Of a stretch of DNA of 64,000 bases, positions 35,428 through 48,100 are shown piece by piece. Numbering within the stretch: the first letter of the stretch is position 1; every line of letters begins with the position of its first letter. Source of the stretch: Alienimonas californiensis (lineage in GTDB: Bacteria > Planctomycetota > Planctomycetia > Planctomycetales > Planctomycetaceae). Under the pieces are notes generated by a model that searched no databases, had not been told where the DNA came from, and saw only the letters and a program-made list of their open reading frames with translations. The position numbers were made by a program, and so were the translations under genes. Where the stretch lies: contig NZ_CP036265.1 in assembly GCF_007743815.1 (NCBI RefSeq), forward strand, positions 1,790,323 to 1,854,322, read 5' to 3'.

Positions 35428-36327
35428 ATGCTGATCGCCTTGGCAGTCGTAGGCTTTGTCTTCGTTGCCCTGCTTGCATTGTTCCAAGCGTTCGTCCCTC
35501 TGCATGACTCGGACGGCAAGCGTCGCCCACAACGCGTCGCCGCACTTGTTCTCCTTGTGCTGGCCATCGCGGGCACGGCAACTGCAAGAGAAGTGTGGGC
35601 GGATAAAGAGGCCAGAGCAAAACAGCAGAAGGTCCAGAAAGACCATGACGAAGAGCGAACAAACGACGATAAGGCTCGTCAGGTTCTAAACCGACGACTC
35701 GCTCAGTCAAAGAAAGACTTTGACGCTGCGCGTCGTGAGTCAAATGAGGCGAATGCCAAGATCGTCGCGGAGCAAGTGGCTGGGAGAGTGCAGGCCGTGG
35801 CCGAAGCGAAGAGGGCTGAGGAACAGCGCGACACAATAGCCCGGGAGAACGCGGTACTTAATAGCCAAGTCGCCGACCTTAAAGAGAAAGCTAGGCGGCT
35901 CGAAGGGATGGTGGCGATCTTGGCGGAAAACTCTCCGACACGTATCGCTCGGCTCGACTTCCAAATGCAAAATCGCGTCGACGCGATTGGAAGCGGAGCC
36001 GCTCCTTCTGATTTTCCCCGGACGATCTATGTGCAAGTTAGCGAGTCGGAGTATCTAGGTCTGACATGTTCGGAGACGTGTTACTGGGCGAATCCGAGCG
36101 AACGGACCTTTGTGCTAACGCGGAGGGCCGAGTTTCCCGGCAAAGATATGGCTGATAATGTTAAGAAAGGGGATAAGCCTGGATTTCGGGTGAACAAATA
36201 CCTTCTGGGGCAAGGCGGCAAATACGAGATCGTCGACGGAGAATTGAATATCGACGGTCAACGGCGAGGCGGACAGGAGTTCGATTTCCCTCAGCAGCCT
36301 ACGCCTACGGTTCGTGTGACGCTGTAG
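35428..36327 (+). CDS. Membrane-anchored coiled-coil protein of atypical composition
   Basis: The 299-aa product has two N-terminal hydrophobic segments (MLIALAVVGFVFVALLALFQ and VAALVLLVLAIAGTATA). A ~100-residue charged coiled coil follows (ARAKQQKVQKDHDEERTNDD ... VADLKEKARRLEGMVAILAE). A C-terminal globular region has two close cysteines (YLGLTCSETCYWANP). Codon use is clearly less GC-biased than in neighbours, suggesting later acquisition. No family recognised. Its closest neighbours are unrelated, so no partner can be named. Confidence 0.65.
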   Translation: MLIALAVVGFVFVALLALFQAFVPLHDSDGKRRPQRVAALVLLVLAIAGTATAREVWADKEARAKQQKVQKDHDEERTNDDKARQVLNRRLAQSKKDFDAARRESNEANAKIVAEQVAGRVQAVAEAKRAEEQRDTIARENAVLNSQVADLKEKARRLEGMVAILAENSPTRIARLDFQMQNRVDAIGSGAAPSDFPRTIYVQVSESEYLGLTCSETCYWANPSERTFVLTRRAEFPGKDMADNVKKGDKPGFRVNKYLLGQGGKYEIVDGELNIDGQRRGGQEFDFPQQPTPTVRVTL

Positions 36328-36456
36328 TCTCTATGTCAGTATCTATCGCCTATGGTTCCGCACCGCAGCCGCCAGGTCGCTAAAAACCGGCCTCTGCCCA
36401 AGCCTTCGCTTTCAGTTAGGTTGTCGACCCTTTCCCTACCTGCTCGACCGGCCCGA

Positions 36457-37737
36457 ATGCGTTCTCTCACCGGCTGTCTGCTCTCCGCCCTGCTGGCCAG
36501 CGGGCTGACCGCCTGGCTGATGGACGGCCGGCCGCAGTCCGCCAGTGCCGAGCCGGTCCCCCTGCAATCCGGACTCGCCGCCCCGGCGTTGCCGGCCCCC
36601 GGACCGCAGACGGAGCCGCCGCCGCTGTCGGAGCCCCCCCCGCTGGCGGAGCCGGCCCCGCTGGAGGCGCCGCTGCGCTCCGAGCCCCCGGCGACTCCGA
36701 CGCCGGTGGACGCCGCCGTGCCCGTGCCGACCGCCGGCATGGCGCCGCTGACGCAGGAGGAAGCGGTCCGGGTGCGGGTGTACGAATCCGCGAACCGCGG
36801 GGTGGTGAACGTCACCGCCCACAGCACGTCGCGGGACAACCTGTTCCGGGTCGAAATGGAAAGCGAAGGCCGGGGCAGCGGGTCGATCCTCGACCGCCGC
36901 GGGCACGTCCTCACCAACCTGCACGTGGTGGAGGGCGCCGACCGGATCGAGGTCCGACTGTTCGACGGCGAAAGCTACGAGGCGACGCTCGTCGGCGGCG
37001 ACTTGGTGGGGGACATCGCCGTGCTGAAACTGATCGACGCCCCCGCCGAGGACCTCTACCCCATCCCGCTGGCCGACAGCCGCGACCTGCGGGTCGGGCA
37101 GAGCGTGTTCGCCATCGGCAATCCCTTCGGGCTGGAGCGGACGATGTCCGCGGGGATCATTTCCAGCCTGAACCGGGACCTGCCGATCCGCGGGGCCCGC
37201 ACGGTGCGGGGCATCATTCAGACCGACGCCGCCGTGAACCCCGGCAACAGCGGCGGCCCGCTGCTGGACGGCCGCGGAACCCTGATCGGGGTGAACACGG
37301 CGATCGCCTCCACCAGCGGGCAGAGCGCCGGCGTGAGCTTCGCCATCCCCGGCGGGCTGGTGCGGCGGGTCGTCCCGCAGCTGATCCGCTACGGCCGGGT
37401 GATTCGGCCGGAGGTGGGCATCTCGCAGGTGTTCGAGGTCCCCGGCGGGTTGCAGATCGCCAAGCTGGTGCCCGGCGGCCCGGCGGAGCGGGCCGGCCTG
37501 AAGGGACCGCTGGTCACCCGGGAACGCCGCGGCCCGCTGGTGTTCGAACGGACCGACCGCAGCGTCGCCGACGTGATCGTCGGGCTGGACGGCAGCCCGG
37601 TGCGGACGGCCGACGCCTTTCTGGGCGACATCGAGGCGAAGCGTCCCGGCGACACCGTCACCCTGACCGTCCGCCGCGGCGAAGAACTCGTGCAGGTCCC
37701 GCTGCGTTTGGGCGGGGAGCCGCGGGACGCGAACTGA
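36457..37737 (+). CDS. HtrA/Do-like serine protease with PDZ domain
   Basis: The ATG at 36457 (MRSLTGCLLSALLASGLTAW) begins an uncleaved or cleaved N-terminal hydrophobic segment; the upstream in-frame codons are rejected because they are less signal-like. A Pro/Leu/Glu-rich linker spans residues ~30-95. The trypsin-like domain has His156 (TNLHVVEGAD), Asp186 (GDIAVLKLI) and Ser265 (NPGNSGGPLLDG). One PDZ domain follows (ISQVFEVPGGLQIAKLVPG ... VIVGLDGSPVRTADAFLGD). It should degrade or refold damaged proteins in the periplasm. Confidence 0.9.
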   Translation: MRSLTGCLLSALLASGLTAWLMDGRPQSASAEPVPLQSGLAAPALPAPGPQTEPPPLSEPPPLAEPAPLEAPLRSEPPATPTPVDAAVPVPTAGMAPLTQEEAVRVRVYESANRGVVNVTAHSTSRDNLFRVEMESEGRGSGSILDRRGHVLTNLHVVEGADRIEVRLFDGESYEATLVGGDLVGDIAVLKLIDAPAEDLYPIPLADSRDLRVGQSVFAIGNPFGLERTMSAGIISSLNRDLPIRGARTVRGIIQTDAAVNPGNSGGPLLDGRGTLIGVNTAIASTSGQSAGVSFAIPGGLVRRVVPQLIRYGRVIRPEVGISQVFEVPGGLQIAKLVPGGPAERAGLKGPLVTRERRGPLVFERTDRSVADVIVGLDGSPVRTADAFLGDIEAKRPGDTVTLTVRRGEELVQVPLRLGGEPRDAN

Positions 37738-37751
37738 GCGTCTCGGGTCCG

Positions 37752-37779
37752 CCAGGCCGGAGGCATGGCTCCGGCCTGG
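37752..37779. repeat. Family B palindrome (copy 2)
   Basis: 10-bp arms CCAGGCCGGA/TCCGGCCTGG around an 8-base, nearly symmetric centre. It lies 14 bp after the protease stop and resembles the perfect palindrome at 2903-2934. Confidence 0.6.
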
Positions 37780-37976
37780 GCGGATTGGCGCGCGCTCGGC
37801 AAGCCGTCGGGGCCAGGGATTTCGGGCTTGAGGAGAAACGCGGCGAACCTCGGCCGGATTGGTCGGGTTAGGGGGAAGCGGGCGCGAGCGTTTCCAACGG
37901 AGGACGCTTATGCTCGGCGTCCCGCCCGGCGGGCGCCTGCCCGCCGCTCCGTGCCCCTCGCCGCCCCGCCCCCGCG

Positions 37977-39068
<1,092 letters not shown>

Positions 39069-39149
39069 TGAGCGTGTCCCGTTAGCCGCGACCGCGGGGC
39101 GCCCTCCCTGCGGACGCGGCGACAACCGACCTCCCCCCCGCACGCGATC

Positions 39150-40046
39150 TTGGCCGACCTCCTCCCCGCCAACGCCCCGGCGACGCTGGGCAACCTCCAC
39201 CTGCTCGCCAAGCAGGTGATGGAGGGGTTCCGCAGCGGCCTGCACAAGAGCCCCCACAAGGGCTTCAGCGTCGAGTTCAAGGAGCACCGCAGCTACGTCC
39301 AGGGCGACGATCCGCGGACGATCGACTGGAAGCTGTACGGCAAGACCGACCGGCTGTTCATCCGGGAGCACGAGCAGGAAACCAACCTGCGGGCCACGCT
39401 GCTGGTCGATTGCAGCGGCTCGATGGCCTACGGCGGGAGCCGGGCGAACGGGCTGACGAAGCACGGGTACGCCGTTCGCTGCGCCGCGGCGCTGTCCCAC
39501 CTGATGATCCGCCAGCAGGACGGCTGCGGGCTGGTCACTTTCGACACCAAGGTCCGCAAGTTCATCCCCCCGCGGGTGCGGCCCAAACACCTCACCGCGA
39601 TCCTGACGGAACTGGCGGGATCGAAAACCGGCGGGGAGACGGACCTCGGCGACGTCTTCCACCGCATGGCCGCCAAGCTGCCGCGGCGGGGGCTGCTCAT
39701 CATCTTCAGCGATCTGTTCGGCGACGTGGAGCGGCTGATCCCCGCCCTGGCCCACCTGCGGCACAGCGGGCACGAGGTGGTCGTGTTCCAGATCCTCGAC
39801 CCGGACGAACTCGACTTCCCCTTTGACCGCCGCACCCGCTTCCGCAACTTGGAAGATCACGCCGACCACCACACCGTCGATCCGGTTCAGGTGCGGCGGG
39901 CCTATATGGAACGGCTGCACGTCTTCCGCGAGGAACTGAAGAACGGCTGCGGCCGCCAGCGGATCGGGCTGGTCCCCCTGACCACGGACCGCCCCTACGC
40001 CGAGGCCCTCGGGCACTACCTCGCCATGCGGAGGCGGGCTCGATGA
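39150..40046 (+). CDS. DUF58 domain protein (von Willebrand A-like)
   Basis: The start is read as TTG at 39150 ([20 protein letters not shown]), since no nearer ATG or GTG keeps the conserved N-terminus. The 298-aa product has the DUF58 core: [40 protein letters not shown], and the MIDAS-like D-C-S-G-S-M. DUF58 proteins partner MoxR ATPases. The stop overlaps the next ATG (ATGA), so the next protein is probably translationally coupled. Confidence 0.9.
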   Translation: MADLLPANAPATLGNLHLLAKQVMEGFRSGLHKSPHKGFSVEFKEHRSYVQGDDPRTIDWKLYGKTDRLFIREHEQETNLRATLLVDCSGSMAYGGSRANGLTKHGYAVRCAAALSHLMIRQQDGCGLVTFDTKVRKFIPPRVRPKHLTAILTELAGSKTGGETDLGDVFHRMAAKLPRRGLLIIFSDLFGDVERLIPALAHLRHSGHEVVVFQILDPDELDFPFDRRTRFRNLEDHADHHTVDPVQVRRAYMERLHVFREELKNGCGRQRIGLVPLTTDRPYAEALGHYLAMRRRAR

Positions 40047-42439
40047 CGTTCCTCAACGCCGCGCTCGCCTTCGGGGCGCTGGCCTTCACCGTCCCGCTGA
40101 TCATTCACCTGCTGAACCGCAGTCGGTTTAAGACGGTCGACTGGGGGGCGATGCACCTGCTCGCGGAGGTCGTCCGCACGAACCAGCGGCGGTTCCGGCT
40201 CGACCAACTCATCCTGCTGCTCGTCCGCTGCGCGATCCCCGTGCTGCTGGCGTTCTGTCTGGCCCGGCCCGTCTGGACGGGAGGCGACGGGGCGAGCGGC
40301 GACGGGCCGGTCTCGCTGGCGATCGTGCTGGACGACAGCCAGTCCATGGGCGCCCCGCTGGACGGGGCGCCCGGCGGCGAAACCCGCTTCCGGGCGGCGG
40401 CGGCGGCGGTGAAGAGCCTCGTGGAAGGCGCCGGGAAGGGCTCGGACTTCGCCGTGATCCGGGCCGGCGGGCCGCCGATCGGGCTGACGGACGTCCCCAC
40501 CTTCGACACGGCCGCCCTCGCCGCGGCGCTGGAGTCCGCCGAGCCGGCCGCCGGCGTCGCCGACCTGCCGGCGGCCCTCGAAGCGGCCCTCGGCACCCTC
40601 GCCGGCATGAGCCACGCCGATCGCGAACTGGTGGTGCTCAGCGACTTCCAGACCGGCCCCGGCCAGCCCGGCGGGCTGGCGCCGGACGCCGCGGACGCCT
40701 TCCGCCGCCGCCTCGCCGACCTCGACCTGCCCCCGTCCGTCACCCTGCTGCCGATCGCCGGGGACGGCGGGACGAACGCGACCGCGGAGAACGTCTCCGT
40801 GGAGGGCCTGGAAACGCCGGACCGGCCGGTCGGCGCCGGGCGGCCGGTGCGGCTGCGGGCGACGATCCGCAACCACGGCGTCGCCGATCAGACCGTGCGG
40901 GCCGCGCTGTTCGTCGACGGCGCCGAGATCGGCGTGCAGTCTGTCACGGCGCCGGCCGGCGGTACGGTGGGCGCCCTGTTCGTGCATCCTTTCGCCGAGC
41001 CCGGCACGCACGCGGTTTCCGTCACCGCGACGCCCATCAACCTGCCGGCCGGCGACGCCCTGCCGGCGGACGACGTCGGCCGGGCCACCGTCCGCGTGCT
41101 CGGCCGCCTGCCGGCGCTGCTGGTGGACGGCGCCCCCTCCCGCAAACCGCTGGCCGGCGAGACGGACTTTTTGTCGATCGCTCTCACCCCGCTCTCCTTC
41201 GGCTCCCGCAACGGCTTCGCCGGGGACGCCGGCGGCGGCCAGCCGGCGGACCTGATCGAAACCCGCACCGTCCCCCGGGGGGAGTTCCAACCGCAGGACC
41301 TAGACGGCCAACGGCTGGTCGTGCTGGCGAACGTCAAGGACCTCTCCGACGAACAACTCACCGCCCTCACCGACTACGTGGCGAACGGCGGGTCGCTGCT
41401 GATCTCCGCCGGCGATCGGGTGGACCTGAACTGGCACCGCGACCGCCTGTACGCCGACGGCAAGGGTCTGCTGCCGCGGGCCTGGGCCGCGGTGGCCGGC
41501 GGGCAGAACGCCGCCGGCGGGGAGGCCCCGTCGCGGGTGCTCGCCGAGCGGTTCGACCACCCGGCGCTGGAGCCCTTCAACGACCCGGCCGGTTCCTTGG
41601 AAAGCGGCGGCGACCTGACCGCCGCCGACGTCCGCCGCTGGATGACGGTGGAGCCCCCCGCAGACGGCGCCGACGGCGGCCGGGTGATCGCCCGGCTGGA
41701 CACCGCGGACCCGCTGCTGATCGTCAAGCCGTTCGGCCGGGGCACGGTGGTGCAGATGACGACGGCGCTCGACGCCGACTGGTCCGACCTGCCGCTGCGG
41801 CCCAGCTTCGTCCCGCTGATGCAGGGACTGGCGGCGAACCTGGCGACCCGGCCGGCGCCGCCCTCGACGCTGCGGCCCGGCGAGCCGGCCGTGGCCCTGG
41901 TGCCCGCCGGGGTGGAGGCCGTCGCCGCCGACACGCCCGACGGTCGCCGCTATGCCGTCAGCGTGACGGAGGAGCCGCTCGCCGCCGTCCCGCTCGCCGC
42001 CGACGCCGAGGGCACCCGCGAAGCCGCAAGCGATGACGAAGCCGTCCGCCGGCTCGCCCGGTTTGAGAACACCCGCCTGCCGGGCTTCTACGAACTGAGC
42101 TGGCCCGCCGCCGACCCGGCCGCGGCCCCCGGCTCGGATCTGCTCAGCCCGGCCCGGTTCGCGGTGTCCGCCGATCCGCGGGAGTCGGCGCCCGGCACGC
42201 TGAACGAGGAGGAACGGGCCGGTCTGGCGGACTCCCTGGGGGCCACGCTGGTGACCACCGCGGAGGAATACCGCGCCCGGGACGACCGCCGCCGGCACGG
42301 CCTCGAACTGTGGCGCTGGCTGCTCGGCGGGCTGCTGGCGTTCCTGCTGTTGGAAATGGTTCTGCAACAGTTCTTCAGCCGGCCCGCGAAGATTCCGGCC
42401 GCCAACGGCCTGGCCAACGGGAACGGGGGGGGCACCTGA
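40043..42439 (+). CDS. BatA-type membrane protein with von Willebrand A domain
   Basis: The 798-aa product starts [20 protein letters not shown], the BatA N-terminal membrane domain, with [20 protein letters not shown] next. A second hydrophobic segment ends before the VWA-like domain, which has the MIDAS D-D-S-Q-S-M. The C-terminal part contains a Rossmann-like block ([20 protein letters not shown]) and a final transmembrane helix ([20 protein letters not shown]). It overlaps DUF58 upstream by 4 bp and the next gene by 1 bp (TGATG). Probably part of an envelope complex with MoxR. Confidence 0.85.
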   Translation: MTFLNAALAFGALAFTVPLIIHLLNRSRFKTVDWGAMHLLAEVVRTNQRRFRLDQLILLLVRCAIPVLLAFCLARPVWTGGDGASGDGPVSLAIVLDDSQSMGAPLDGAPGGETRFRAAAAAVKSLVEGAGKGSDFAVIRAGGPPIGLTDVPTFDTAALAAALESAEPAAGVADLPAALEAALGTLAGMSHADRELVVLSDFQTGPGQPGGLAPDAADAFRRRLADLDLPPSVTLLPIAGDGGTNATAENVSVEGLETPDRPVGAGRPVRLRATIRNHGVADQTVRAALFVDGAEIGVQSVTAPAGGTVGALFVHPFAEPGTHAVSVTATPINLPAGDALPADDVGRATVRVLGRLPALLVDGAPSRKPLAGETDFLSIALTPLSFGSRNGFAGDAGGGQPADLIETRTVPRGEFQPQDLDGQRLVVLANVKDLSDEQLTALTDYVANGGSLLISAGDRVDLNWHRDRLYADGKGLLPRAWAAVAGGQNAAGGEAPSRVLAERFDHPALEPFNDPAGSLESGGDLTAADVRRWMTVEPPADGADGGRVIARLDTADPLLIVKPFGRGTVVQMTTALDADWSDLPLRPSFVPLMQGLAANLATRPAPPSTLRPGEPAVALVPAGVEAVAADTPDGRRYAVSVTEEPLAAVPLAADAEGTREAASDDEAVRRLARFENTRLPGFYELSWPAADPAAAPGSDLLSPARFAVSADPRESAPGTLNEEERAGLADSLGATLVTTAEEYRARDDRRRHGLELWRWLLGGLLAFLLLEMVLQQFFSRPAKIPAANGLANGNGGGT

Positions 42440-45054
42440 TGGAGGACCAATTCATCGAACCGGAGATCGGGGGCACGGCCCTGCGATTCGTGGGTCCGTT
42501 GCCGCTGTGGGCCGGGCTGCTGCTCGCCGCGGTCGCCGCGGCGCTGGCGTGGCGGTTCTACCTGCGGGAGGCGGGGCACCTGTCCCGCGGCCTGCGGTGG
42601 GGGCTGCCGGCGCTGCGTTCGCTGGCGTTCGCGCTGAGCATTTTATTGCTGTGCGCCCCGGTGCTGACGCACACGCAGGTGGAGGGCGAACTGGGCCGCG
42701 TCCGCGTGCTGGTGGACGGCTCCGAAAGCATGGCCCGCCTCGACCGCCACCTGCCCGAAGCCCGCAAGGTGCGGCTGGCCGAGGCCGTGGGCCGCCTGCC
42801 GCAGGGCACCGCCGACCGCTACGACGCCACCCCGGCAGACGCCCGCCCCACCGGCGATCGGGCCGCGGCCAACGCCGCCGCCGCCGTCGATCCGCTGCCC
42901 CGCTGGCGCCGGGCCGATCTGCTACTCGCCGAGGCCCCCACCGCGATCCTGCCGGAACTGCGGCGGCAACACGTGGTCTCCGTCCGCACCCTCCAGGGGC
43001 CGACCCTCACCCCCCGCAACCTGCTCGGCGACGGGGCCGGGGATGAAGACGGGGATGAAGACGCCGCCGCGGCTCCGCCGACGTTCGCCCCGACCACCGA
43101 CCTCGCCACCCCGCTGGCGGACGGCGTCGGCCCCGCCGCCGGGGACGCCGCCCCGACCGGGGCGGACGCGAAGCGGGCGGCGGTCGTGCTGCTGACGGAC
43201 GGTCGCCACAACGCCGGCCCCTCCCCCACCGAGGCCGCCCGCCTGCTGGGCGAAGCGGGCGTCGCCGTGTTCCCCGTCCTCTTCGGGGCGGAGGAGCCCG
43301 CCGCGGACCTCGCCGCCGTCGCCGTCGACGCCCCGGACCTGGTGTTCAAAACCGACACCGTCCGCGGCACGTTCACCCTCCGCGACACAGCCCCCCCCGG
43401 CACGCGGTTCACCGCGGAGATCGTCTCCAAGGGGAGCGACGACGGGGCGACCGGCGAAACGGTCGTCTGGCGGCAGGATCTCGCCACCACCGGCTCCGGC
43501 GACCGCCGGGTGCCGTTTGAATTCGACGTCGAACCGCTGACGGACTCTCTCACGGAGACAACGGACTCTCCGACGGGAGTCGGCGGCTACGGCCGGGAGT
43601 CCCGGGGAGTCGCCCGCTCCGTGGCGACGCTCGATCTGGAAGTCCGGCTCTCCCCGCTGCCGGGCGAGGTGGACGCGGAGAACAACTCCCGCCCGCTGCG
43701 GCTGGCAGCGAACCTCGTTCCCCGCAAAGCCCTGCTGCTGGACGGCCGCCCCCGCTGGGAGACTCGCTACCTCCGCAACGCCCTGTCGCGCGATCCGCGG
43801 TGGGAAGTCTCAACCGTCGTTGTCCCCGCCGACGAGCAAACGCTCCCCCGCGGCGAGGCCGGCACGACCAACGAGAGCGGCGAGGGCGTGTTCCCCAACT
43901 CCCGGGCCGGCCTGCTGGGCTACGACCTGATCGTGTACGGCGAACTGCCGCCCTCCCTGCTGACCGCCGAGGAGCAGGGCTGGCTGCGGGAGTTCGTGGG
44001 CGCCCGCGGCGGGGGGCTGGTGTTCATCGACGGCCGCCGCGACGTGCTGAGCGAACTGCCCAGCCCGACCCTCACCGACCTGCTGCCCGTCACCCGGGGC
44101 GAACCGCTGTCCGGCCCGACGACCGCCCTGCGGCCGACCCCCGCCGGCGTCGCCGCCGGGGCCCTGGGAATCACGGGCGACGAACCGACCGACGAAACCT
44201 TCTGGCAGGCCCTGCCCGCCCCGCAGACGCTGATCGGCGCCACGCCCCTGCCCGGGGCGGAGGTCTGGCTGGACGCGGTCGCCGAGGGCGGCGCCGGGAC
44301 CGGGGCCGGCGGCGGCGACGGCGGCGGGACGCACCCGGCGATCGTGGTGCGGCCGTTCGGCGGCGGGCGGGTGATGTACCTCGCCTTCGACGAAACCTGG
44401 CGCTGGCGGTACCGGGCCGCGGACGTCTACCACCAACGGCTCTGGAACCAACTCGCCGGCGCCGTGATGCCCCGCCCCTACGCGGTGCGGGACGAACTGC
44501 TGGCGCTGGACACCGGCGGCGTGCGGTACGCCCCCGGCGCCTCCGCCCCGGTGCGGGTCGAGTTGCGGCATCCCTCGAACGGGGGCCCCGGCGGCGGCCC
44601 GGCGACCGGCGTGCCGGTGGACGCCGTGCTGACCCGCGACGGCCGGATCGTCGGCACGGTTCCCCTGACCGAGGACCCCGAGGTGCCCGGCGCCTACCGC
44701 GGGGCGACGGGGCCGCTGGAGCCGGGCGAACACGAGGTGTCGATCCGGGCCGCCGGCTTCGCCGCGGGGGCGTTGCAGGCCCGCACCGGGTTCGTCGTCG
44801 AACCGCCGGCGACCGCCGAATCCGCGGACACCTCCGCGGACCCGGCGCTGCTGGCCGCCATGGCGGAGGCCTCCGGCGGGACGTTGATCCGCGAGGAGGA
44901 GATCGGCCGGCTCGCCGCCCTGCTGGCCCCGCTGTCGGACGGCCGGGTGATCGAATCGGAAATCCCCCTGTGGCAAAGCTACTGGTGGTTCTTCGCCGTG
45001 CTGATCCCGCTGACCGTCGAATGGATCCTCCGCAAACGCGCGGGGCTGCTGTGA
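42439..45054 (+). CDS. Large membrane protein with von Willebrand A-like and GATase1-like regions
   Basis: The ATG at 42439 overlaps the preceding TGA by one base. Two N-terminal membrane segments (LPLWAGLLLAAVAAALAW and LRSLAFALSILLLCAPVLT) precede a VWA-like domain with VRVLVDGSESMARL (MIDAS D-G-S-E-S). Mid-protein YDLIVYGELPPSLLTAEEQG with FVGARGGGLVFIDGRRD is like a class I amidotransferase fold without an evident catalytic Cys. A final helix is WWFFAVLIPLTVEWILRKRA. 871 aa in total. It belongs to the same operon as the BatA-type protein and probably works in the same assembly. Confidence 0.82.
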   Translation: MEDQFIEPEIGGTALRFVGPLPLWAGLLLAAVAAALAWRFYLREAGHLSRGLRWGLPALRSLAFALSILLLCAPVLTHTQVEGELGRVRVLVDGSESMARLDRHLPEARKVRLAEAVGRLPQGTADRYDATPADARPTGDRAAANAAAAVDPLPRWRRADLLLAEAPTAILPELRRQHVVSVRTLQGPTLTPRNLLGDGAGDEDGDEDAAAAPPTFAPTTDLATPLADGVGPAAGDAAPTGADAKRAAVVLLTDGRHNAGPSPTEAARLLGEAGVAVFPVLFGAEEPAADLAAVAVDAPDLVFKTDTVRGTFTLRDTAPPGTRFTAEIVSKGSDDGATGETVVWRQDLATTGSGDRRVPFEFDVEPLTDSLTETTDSPTGVGGYGRESRGVARSVATLDLEVRLSPLPGEVDAENNSRPLRLAANLVPRKALLLDGRPRWETRYLRNALSRDPRWEVSTVVVPADEQTLPRGEAGTTNESGEGVFPNSRAGLLGYDLIVYGELPPSLLTAEEQGWLREFVGARGGGLVFIDGRRDVLSELPSPTLTDLLPVTRGEPLSGPTTALRPTPAGVAAGALGITGDEPTDETFWQALPAPQTLIGATPLPGAEVWLDAVAEGGAGTGAGGGDGGGTHPAIVVRPFGGGRVMYLAFDETWRWRYRAADVYHQRLWNQLAGAVMPRPYAVRDELLALDTGGVRYAPGASAPVRVELRHPSNGGPGGGPATGVPVDAVLTRDGRIVGTVPLTEDPEVPGAYRGATGPLEPGEHEVSIRAAGFAAGALQARTGFVVEPPATAESADTSADPALLAAMAEASGGTLIREEEIGRLAALLAPLSDGRVIESEIPLWQSYWWFFAVLIPLTVEWILRKRAGLL

Positions 45055-45115
45055 CCGGCCCGTTCCCCCGCCCCCGTCTTCCCCGTCGCCCCCGTTCGCT
45101 CTGATCGGCCCCGAC

Positions 45116-48100
45116 ATGAACCTCGCCCTCGACCCGGCCGTCGCCCGCAAGCTGGACGCCTACCGCCGCCGTCGCGGGCGGCTGGTGGCGTTTCGCTCCC
45201 TGTGCGCGGGAATCACAGCCCTGCTGATCGGGCTGGCCGCGGTGGCGCTGATCGACTGGTACTGGCTGCTGAGCGATTCGACCCGCTGGCTGCTGAGCGC
45301 CGCGGCCTACGCCGGGGCGGTCGCCGCCGCCGGGCTGGCGCTGGTCGGCCGGATGGGCCGGCTGAGCCGCCGCGAACAGGTCGCCGCGGCGATCGAGGAC
45401 GCCGACCCCTCCGTGCGGGAACGGCTGCTCTCCGCGGTCGAACTGGCGGCGGACGACCCGAGTTCCATTCACGACTCCCCCGCCTTCCGGGCCCTGTTGC
45501 AGGGGGAGGTCGCCCGGCTGATGACGAACGTCCGCCCGGCGAAGCTGCTGCCGTACCGGTTGGTCGCCGGCTGGGCGGCGGCGGCGGCGATCGTGATCGG
45601 CCTGACCGCCGCGGCGGCCGCGACCGGCGGGCCGCGGGTGCTGCACCTCCTGCACCGGGCCGCGATGCCCGGGGCGAACCTGGCCCGCGTCTCCCGCGTG
45701 CAGGTGGAGATCGTCGAACCCTCCCCGCCCTCCCGCACCCTGCCGGCGGGCGACACCGTGGCGATCGTGGTCGGCATCAGCGGGGACTCCGTCGACGAGG
45801 CCCTGCTGGAAGCCGCCGCCGCCGACGGCGAGCCCCGCCTGCTCCCCCTCCGCCCGACTTCCAACGACCAGTGGTCCGTCAACCTGCCGCTGGGCGAGGA
45901 GGACGTCACCTACCGCGTGCTCGCCGGCGACGCGATCACCAAGCGCTACACCCTGACGGTGCGGCCGCGGCCGCGGATCACGGCGTTCGGAAAAACCGTC
46001 GCCTTCCCGGACTACGCCGCCCTGCCCCCGCAGACCGTGACCGACGAGCACGGCGACCTGTTCGCCCTGGTCGGTTCGACGGTGGAACTGACGCTCGAAC
46101 CGGATCAGCCGGTCAGCGAGGCGAAGCTGCGGCTCGCCCCCGCCGACCCCGACGCCCCGGAGCAAACCCTCTTCCTGACCTCCGCCGAGGGCGACGACGG
46201 GGTCGTGCGGTGGTCGACGACGCTGCCGATGGAGGCCCCCGGCACCTACCGGGTGCACCTGGTCAGCGCCGAGACCGGCTTCGACAACCCCTTCGCCCCG
46301 CGGAGCGAGATCCGCCCGCTGGCCGACGCCCCGCCCACCGTCGCCTTCACCAAACTCCCCGAAAACGCCGCCGCCGGGCTGCTCCTCCCGCCGGACGACC
46401 TGCTGGACCTCGCCGCCGGCGCCACGGACGACCTGCCGCTGGACCGGATTGAGCAGTGGGTCTCCATCAACGGCGGGGAGTGGACGGCGTCCCCGCTGAA
46501 CTTCTCGCCGACCCCCGACGCCGAGGCGAACGCCGCCGCGGCCCGCGGGCTGATCGACGCCGGCGGCCGGGAACTGGCCGCCGCCTGGCGCTGGGACCTG
46601 TTGCCCCTGGGGTTGAACACCGGCGACGAGGTCCGCACCAAGCTGGTCGCCACCGACCGCAAGGGGCAGACCGGGCAAAGCGCCGTGCTGCGCGTGCTGA
46701 TCGCCGGGGAGGACTTCGACCCGCTGCGGCACGCCGGCGCGGAGCGAAACCTGCTGTTGGTCGATCAGGCGGCCGCCTTCGCCGCGGCGATCAAGGAGCA
46801 GCGGGAACTGGCCGACGCCGCCGTCGAGCGCCTCAAGCAGGCCGGCGAGGACGAAGCCGTGCGGAACGAAGAGTACGCGGTGATTGCCGACCTCCGCAGT
46901 CGCCGGCGGGACGCCGCGGCGTCGCTGGTCGCCACGATCGCCGCCACGCTGCCCGCCCAGACGGCCGGCGCCGACGCCCTGGAGTGGGAACTGCTGGGCC
47001 GGTTCGTCTCCCGCATCGGGCTGGACCCCGTCGTCGACCCCGCTGCCCAACGGGCGACGGGGGTGCCGGACGACCAGATCCGCGACGCGATCGCCCGGGA
47101 CTTCAAACAGGCCGACGAACAGGCCGTCTACGCGGAGAAGTTCGCCCGCCGGTTCGCCACGCACGGCTTCTTCGCCGCGGTCGCCGCGGACCTCGCCGCC
47201 GTCTTCCGGCAGCAGGACCGGGTGGCGAACCTCTCGGAGATCTCTTGGGACCGGCTGGCCCGGCAGGAGGCCGTGGTGGCCGGTCGGTTGGAAGCGGTCG
47301 AGGAGTTCGCCCGCCGCCACCGCGACCGGTTGGAGGACAAGCACCAGCGGGAGGCGGACGGGCTGATCAAGGCGACGGACGAGTTGCGGACGAAGCTGGA
47401 CGACGCCGCGGCCCGCGGCGCCGACGAGGTCGGCGACGACGGCGAGCCCAGCGAGGAGGCCCTCCGCAAGTTCCGCGAGGCCGCCCGCGGCGTGCGGGAC
47501 GATCTGGCCTGGCGGAAGAAGCCCGGCACGCTCCACAACCTGGCGAACGAACTCCGCAGCGCCTGGAAGTACCTCTGGGAACACACCGGCGACCTGCCGG
47601 ACCAGTTCGACAAGGCGGCGGAGGTGCTCGCCAAGCGGGAGTCCGCGGTCTTCAGACGAGCCGCCGCGGGGGACTCCGCGGAGGCCGACCGACTGCGGGA
47701 GGAGATTGCGAAGCTCGCCGTCGACCCCGACGGGGCGCTGGCGCCGGACGTCGCCCGGCTGCGGGACGTGCGCACGTTGCAGAAGGCCCGGCCGGACGCG
47801 GACACCGTCTTCGCCGCCGACGCCGGCCTCGCCGCCCGGGCCGTCGACGTCGTCGCCGAGGCCGTCGCCGCCGAAACGCTCATCCAACTCCGACCGGCTG
47901 ACGAAGAACCCGCCGACGCCGTGGCCGCCGCGGACGGGGACGCCGACGGCGAAGCGCAGGAAGCCGACGAGGCCGAGGCCGCCGAGCCGGAGCCGGTCAC
48001 GGTGACGGCGTCGTTCGCCTTGAAGGAGATCGCCCCGGCGTTCCGGACGTTGCAGTCCGGGCACGAACTGACCGCCGCCCGCCGCGCCGCCGAAACGCTG

